Shown one piece after another: positions 61,557-64,000 of a DNA stretch of 64,000 nucleotides. A program made the position numbers and the translations under genes. Each line of letters starts with the position of its first letter. Within the stretch, counting starts at the first letter, position 1. The notes beneath the pieces were generated by a model. That model saw nothing but the letters and a program-made list of their open reading frames with translations. It was not told where the DNA came from and made no database searches. The DNA comes from Ignavibacteria bacterium. GTDB taxonomy: Bacteria; Bacteroidota; Ignavibacteria; Ignavibacteriales; Ignavibacteriaceae. The stretch is from NCBI GenBank assembly GCA_017302895.1, contig JAFLBV010000002.1, positions 1-64,000 on the forward strand, written 5' to 3'.

Positions 61557-62264
61557 ATGACTGACGAAGAAACACTATCATTTATTTATCGATTTAAGCT
61601 TCCATCTGAAGTGAAAGAGTTCTCAGTCTGTCTGCGTCGCTCTGATCTTTCCATAATCAGAAATGAAGAGGACTCAGTAAAAACCGACTGGGCGCTCCTG
61701 AAGAATTTTGCCTGCCCGCATTGCCCGCTTGATCAGTCTGCAAACGAGTATTGTCCTCTGGCGTTAAATCTGTACCATCTTATAATGGAATTCAACCATT
61801 TTGCTTCTTATGATGATGTAGAAGTGGAAGTCGAAACTTTTTCGAGAAACTTTACCAAAAGCACTGCTCTTCAATCGGGCGTAAGCAGCCTCCTTGGAAT
61901 TCTGATGGTATCAAGCGGTTGTCCTATCATGGGAAAACTGAAGCCGCTTTTGTACAGTCATTTGCCGTTTGCCACACTCGATGAAACCCAGTTAAGGGTT
62001 TTCTCCCTTTATCTTCTTTCGCAATATATCAGGTATAAAAAAGGTGATCAACCTGATTGGGAAATGGATAATCTTGTCGAGATTTATAATAAAATCTCCA
62101 TTTTGAACAGAAATGTCAGTAAACAGATTGTTCTTCTCGAGGAAAAAGATGCCAGCATTAACAGCCTGATAATCCTGAACAATTTTGCAGAGTATGTAAC
62201 CTTTACCATCAATGAGAAGATGATTGATGAGATAGAGTTTTTTGTAAAGTCATTTAATGAATAG
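61557..62264 (+). CDS. Cys-containing protein of unknown function (DUF6901-like)
   Basis: The protein is about 235 residues. An N-terminal small beta domain (LSFIYRFKLPSEVKEFSVCLRRSDLSII) is followed by a Cys-rich block, CPHCPLDQSANEYCPLALN. Then come conserved-looking phrases: KSTALQSGVSSLLGILMVSSGCPIMGKLKPLLYSHLPFATLDETQLRVFSLYLLSQY. I believe this corresponds to the DUF6901 family, but I recall the accession only loosely. The four cysteines (CxxC, YC, GC) could bind a metal or Fe-S cluster (inference). ATG 61557 is preferred over a TTG at 61500, which follows a T-run. Not part of an obvious operon; the queuosine transporter gene follows 23 bases later. Confidence 0.6.
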   Translation: MTDEETLSFIYRFKLPSEVKEFSVCLRRSDLSIIRNEEDSVKTDWALLKNFACPHCPLDQSANEYCPLALNLYHLIMEFNHFASYDDVEVEVETFSRNFTKSTALQSGVSSLLGILMVSSGCPIMGKLKPLLYSHLPFATLDETQLRVFSLYLLSQYIRYKKGDQPDWEMDNLVEIYNKISILNRNVSKQIVLLEEKDASINSLIILNNFAEYVTFTINEKMIDEIEFFVKSFNE

Positions 62265-62287
62265 TTGAATGTCGGGAAGGGCCATAT

Positions 62288-63052
62288 ATGAAAGACAAAC
62301 CGAATTTAGTATTTCTGTTCCTGGGTATGTTTTTTGTCTCGAATGCTGTGTTGGCGGAGTTTATTGGGGTGAAAATCTTCTCACTGGAAAAAACATTCGG
62401 TTTCGATCCCGTCTCTTTTTCTTTTTTTGGACAGGAAAACCTCTCTTTCAATCTTACTGCCGGAGTTCTTCTTTGGCCCATCGTTTTCATTTTTACAGAT
62501 ATCATCAATGAATATTTTGGGAGGAAGGGAGTTCGCCTGCTTTCCTTCATTTCAGCCGGTTTAATTGGTTACGCATATGTAATGGTTTACTTTTCGATGG
62601 GACTTGTACCTGCAGATTTTTGGGTTATGCGGGACACTGTTACCGGACCGGTAAACATGAACACAGCGTTTAATGCCATATTTGGGCAGGGGCTATGGAT
62701 TATCATAGGTTCACTGGTGGCATTTTTGGTAGGTCAGGTTGTGGATGTGACGGTTTTCCAATGGGTAAGAAAGCACACCGGATCGAAATGGATATGGGCA
62801 AGAGCCACCGGATCAACGCTTGTGTCCCAGTTTATCGACAGTTTTGTTGTTCTTTTTATAGCATTCTATTTCGGGGCGAACTGGAGTCTTGGTCTCGTTT
62901 TGGCAATTGGCTTGATGAACTACATCTATAAGTGTAGCGTGGCGGTCTTTCTAACCCCCATATTGTATGTTTTACATACAATAATCGACCGTTACCTCGG
63001 GAAGGATATTGCTCACCAACTGATGGAAAAGGCTGCTTCCGAAGAACTTTAG
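62288..63052 (+). CDS. Queuosine precursor transporter (YhhQ/QPTR family)
   Basis: The 254-residue inner-membrane protein has about six helices and belongs to the DUF165/YhhQ family, which imports queuine or preQ bases for tRNA modification. Family phrases are FVSNAVLAEFIGVKIF, LLWPIVFIFTDIINEYFGRKGVR, VGQVVDVTVFQWVRKHTG, RATGSTLVSQFIDSFVVLFIAFYFG and NYIYKCSVAVFLTPILYVLH. GAAGGG precedes the ATG. It touches the converging AAA ATPase gene directly (stop-to-stop). Confidence 0.92.
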   Translation: MKDKPNLVFLFLGMFFVSNAVLAEFIGVKIFSLEKTFGFDPVSFSFFGQENLSFNLTAGVLLWPIVFIFTDIINEYFGRKGVRLLSFISAGLIGYAYVMVYFSMGLVPADFWVMRDTVTGPVNMNTAFNAIFGQGLWIIIGSLVAFLVGQVVDVTVFQWVRKHTGSKWIWARATGSTLVSQFIDSFVVLFIAFYFGANWSLGLVLAIGLMNYIYKCSVAVFLTPILYVLHTIIDRYLGKDIAHQLMEKAASEEL

Positions 63053-64000
63053 TTATAATGCAAGATTCTGTACATCTTCAATTGTTATCTTCACAAGATC
63101 ATCGTCGCTAAGGTTGCTCAAAGTCAGAATTCTTTCCTCCTGATTCCCTATAGCCTTGTAGAGGACATTTCTCACCGTGCGGGCATTACCAAAATTTTGA
63201 TCTCTGCTATCATAGATTTCCTTAAAGACATGATTAAGGTGTTCCATCGCCGATTCATCAAGTTTGTAACCGCTCTTCTCACTCAACACTTTCGTAATAT
63301 CGAGCATCTCCTCGGGAGTGTAATCTTCAAACATGAAGAAATTTGTAAACCGGCTCTGAAGTCCCGGATTTGAATCGAGAAAATTTCTCATCTCATTAGG
63401 ATATCCCGCCACGATTACAACAAGTTTGTCGGAGTAATCTTCCATTCTTTTAAGAAGTGTATCGATAGCTTCCTGACCGAAATCGTTACCACCGCGGGAA
63501 AGTGTATATGCTTCATCAATGAAGAGGGTGCCCCCGAGTGCCTGTTTTATTACATCATCCGTTTTTTGGGCAGTCTGACCCTGATAACCGGCAACCAAAG
63601 ATGACCTGTCAACTTCTATCAAATGTCCTTTTTCAAGCAGTCCAAGTTCTTTGTATATCTTACTAAGTAATCTGGCAACGGTAGTTTTTCCGGTACCCGG
63701 GTTACCCATAAAGACAACATGAAGATTTTTCTTGATAACTTTTAAGCCCCGCTCTTCCCGAAGTTTGGCAATCTTTAATGAGCTTATAAGTTTTTCCGTT
63801 GCTTTTTTTACCTCACCCAATCCGGTGAGAGATTCGAGTTCTTTGAGATGCTGCTCTAAAAGTTTGGCATCACCTTCAACCCTGACCTGCTTCTTTGCCG
63901 CTACAGGTGCCAGCTCTTCGATATCTTCCACAGTTATTGTGTGTGACATTTCATCGGTTATCGATTCCTTGGGGACCTCCACCATTCTCAGAAGCTGTCT
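63053..64000 (-). CDS. CbxX/CfxQ-type AAA ATPase (partial at right edge)
   Basis: The frame is open past the first in-frame ATG (63985) to the window edge, so the N terminus lies outside. The visible 316 residues hold one AAA domain of the CbxX/CfxQ (SpoVK) type. LTGLGEVKKATEKLISSLKIAKLREERGLK precedes Walker A GNPGTGKTTVARL, then VAGYQGQTAQKTDDVIKQALGGTLFIDEAYTL (Walker B) and RFTNFFMFEDYTPEEML. CbxX acts as a Rubisco activase in autotrophs, but family members in other bacteria are often fused to TPR domains with unknown jobs. No Rubisco gene is near. Confidence 0.85.
   Translation of the reverse strand, partial: RQLLRMVEVPKESITDEMSHTITVEDIEELAPVAAKKQVRVEGDAKLLEQHLKELESLTGLGEVKKATEKLISSLKIAKLREERGLKVIKKNLHVVFMGNPGTGKTTVARLLSKIYKELGLLEKGHLIEVDRSSLVAGYQGQTAQKTDDVIKQALGGTLFIDEAYTLSRGGNDFGQEAIDTLLKRMEDYSDKLVVIVAGYPNEMRNFLDSNPGLQSRFTNFFMFEDYTPEEMLDITKVLSEKSGYKLDESAMEHLNHVFKEIYDSRDQNFGNARTVRNVLYKAIGNQEERILTLSNLSDDDLVKITIEDVQNLAL

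Overview
The window looks like a chromosomal segment from a free-living Bacteroidota/Chlorobi-group bacterium, most probably of the Ignavibacteria type. This is inferred from three things. There is a C-terminal type IX secretion sorting domain of the 'YPNPFNPSTTI' kind (positions 1-537). There is a full-length SprA, the giant T9SS outer-membrane translocon protein (31564-38409). Many starts have weak or no Shine-Dalgarno sequence, and codon use is moderately AT-rich. There is no plasmid or phage backbone, no rRNA operon, no CRISPR array and no recognisable insertion sequence. No stretch without a gene exceeds about 300 bases.

Layout. 1-6.0 kb: the tail of a T9SS-exported protein, DNA polymerase IV (dinB), and an error-prone DnaE-type polymerase split into two genes. 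The 5' half carries PHP and all three catalytic aspartates; the 3' half carries fingers, HhH and OB. Between the halves lies an antisense PIN-domain ribonuclease gene followed by a tiny helical protein gene, apparently a toxin-antitoxin module. Arrays of degenerate 8-bp repeats sit just before the start codons of both halves. 6-13 kb: ADP-ribosylglycohydrolase, a TatD-radical SAM fusion, two secreted proteins, inorganic pyrophosphatase, and a TPR histidine kinase. 13-21.7 kb: MFS and MATE exporters, a hybrid kinase, a MauE/DoxX-thioredoxin-like membrane protein, an RsbW-like kinase with two STAS proteins, and a WD40-type protein. 21.7-26.8 kb: purM, an M1 peptidase, an NtrC-type regulator with a HIT protein, and a hypothetical secreted protein.

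26.9-31.4 kb is a compact amino-acid/CoA operon: a Cys/Met-metabolism PLP enzyme, alanine dehydrogenase, a CoA-transferase and a metallophosphatase. sprA follows, then a glycerophosphodiester phosphodiesterase and an alpha/beta hydrolase. 40.4-45.9 kb holds the methylmalonyl-CoA mutase operon (mutA, mutB, meaB), with a terminator-like hairpin before meaB. 46-48.2 kb is a C-terminal processing protease. 48.2-53.4 kb holds a methyltransferase gene and a tightly overlapping transporter/hydantoinase-like/NanE operon of unknown substrate. 53.5-59.4 kb: murB, an SbtA-type permease, small envelope proteins, a VOC protein, a GNAT enzyme and a second MATE exporter. 59.6-59.8 kb: two tandem serine tRNAs. 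60-64 kb: a PspC/LiaF-like envelope-stress pair, a Cys-rich protein of unknown function, a queuosine-precursor transporter, and a CbxX/CfxQ-type AAA ATPase that runs off the right edge.

The genes suggest an amino-acid-using heterotroph. The PLP enzyme, alanine dehydrogenase and CoA-transferase could feed 2-oxo acids and acyl-CoAs into the propionyl/methylmalonyl-CoA route (inference). The most unusual locus is the split polymerase with its toxin-antitoxin insert, repeat arrays and promoter-proximal palindrome. Second is the transporter/HyuA-like/NanE operon. A recurring small-scale theme is that intrinsic terminators are encoded inside the 3' end of the converging neighbour gene.
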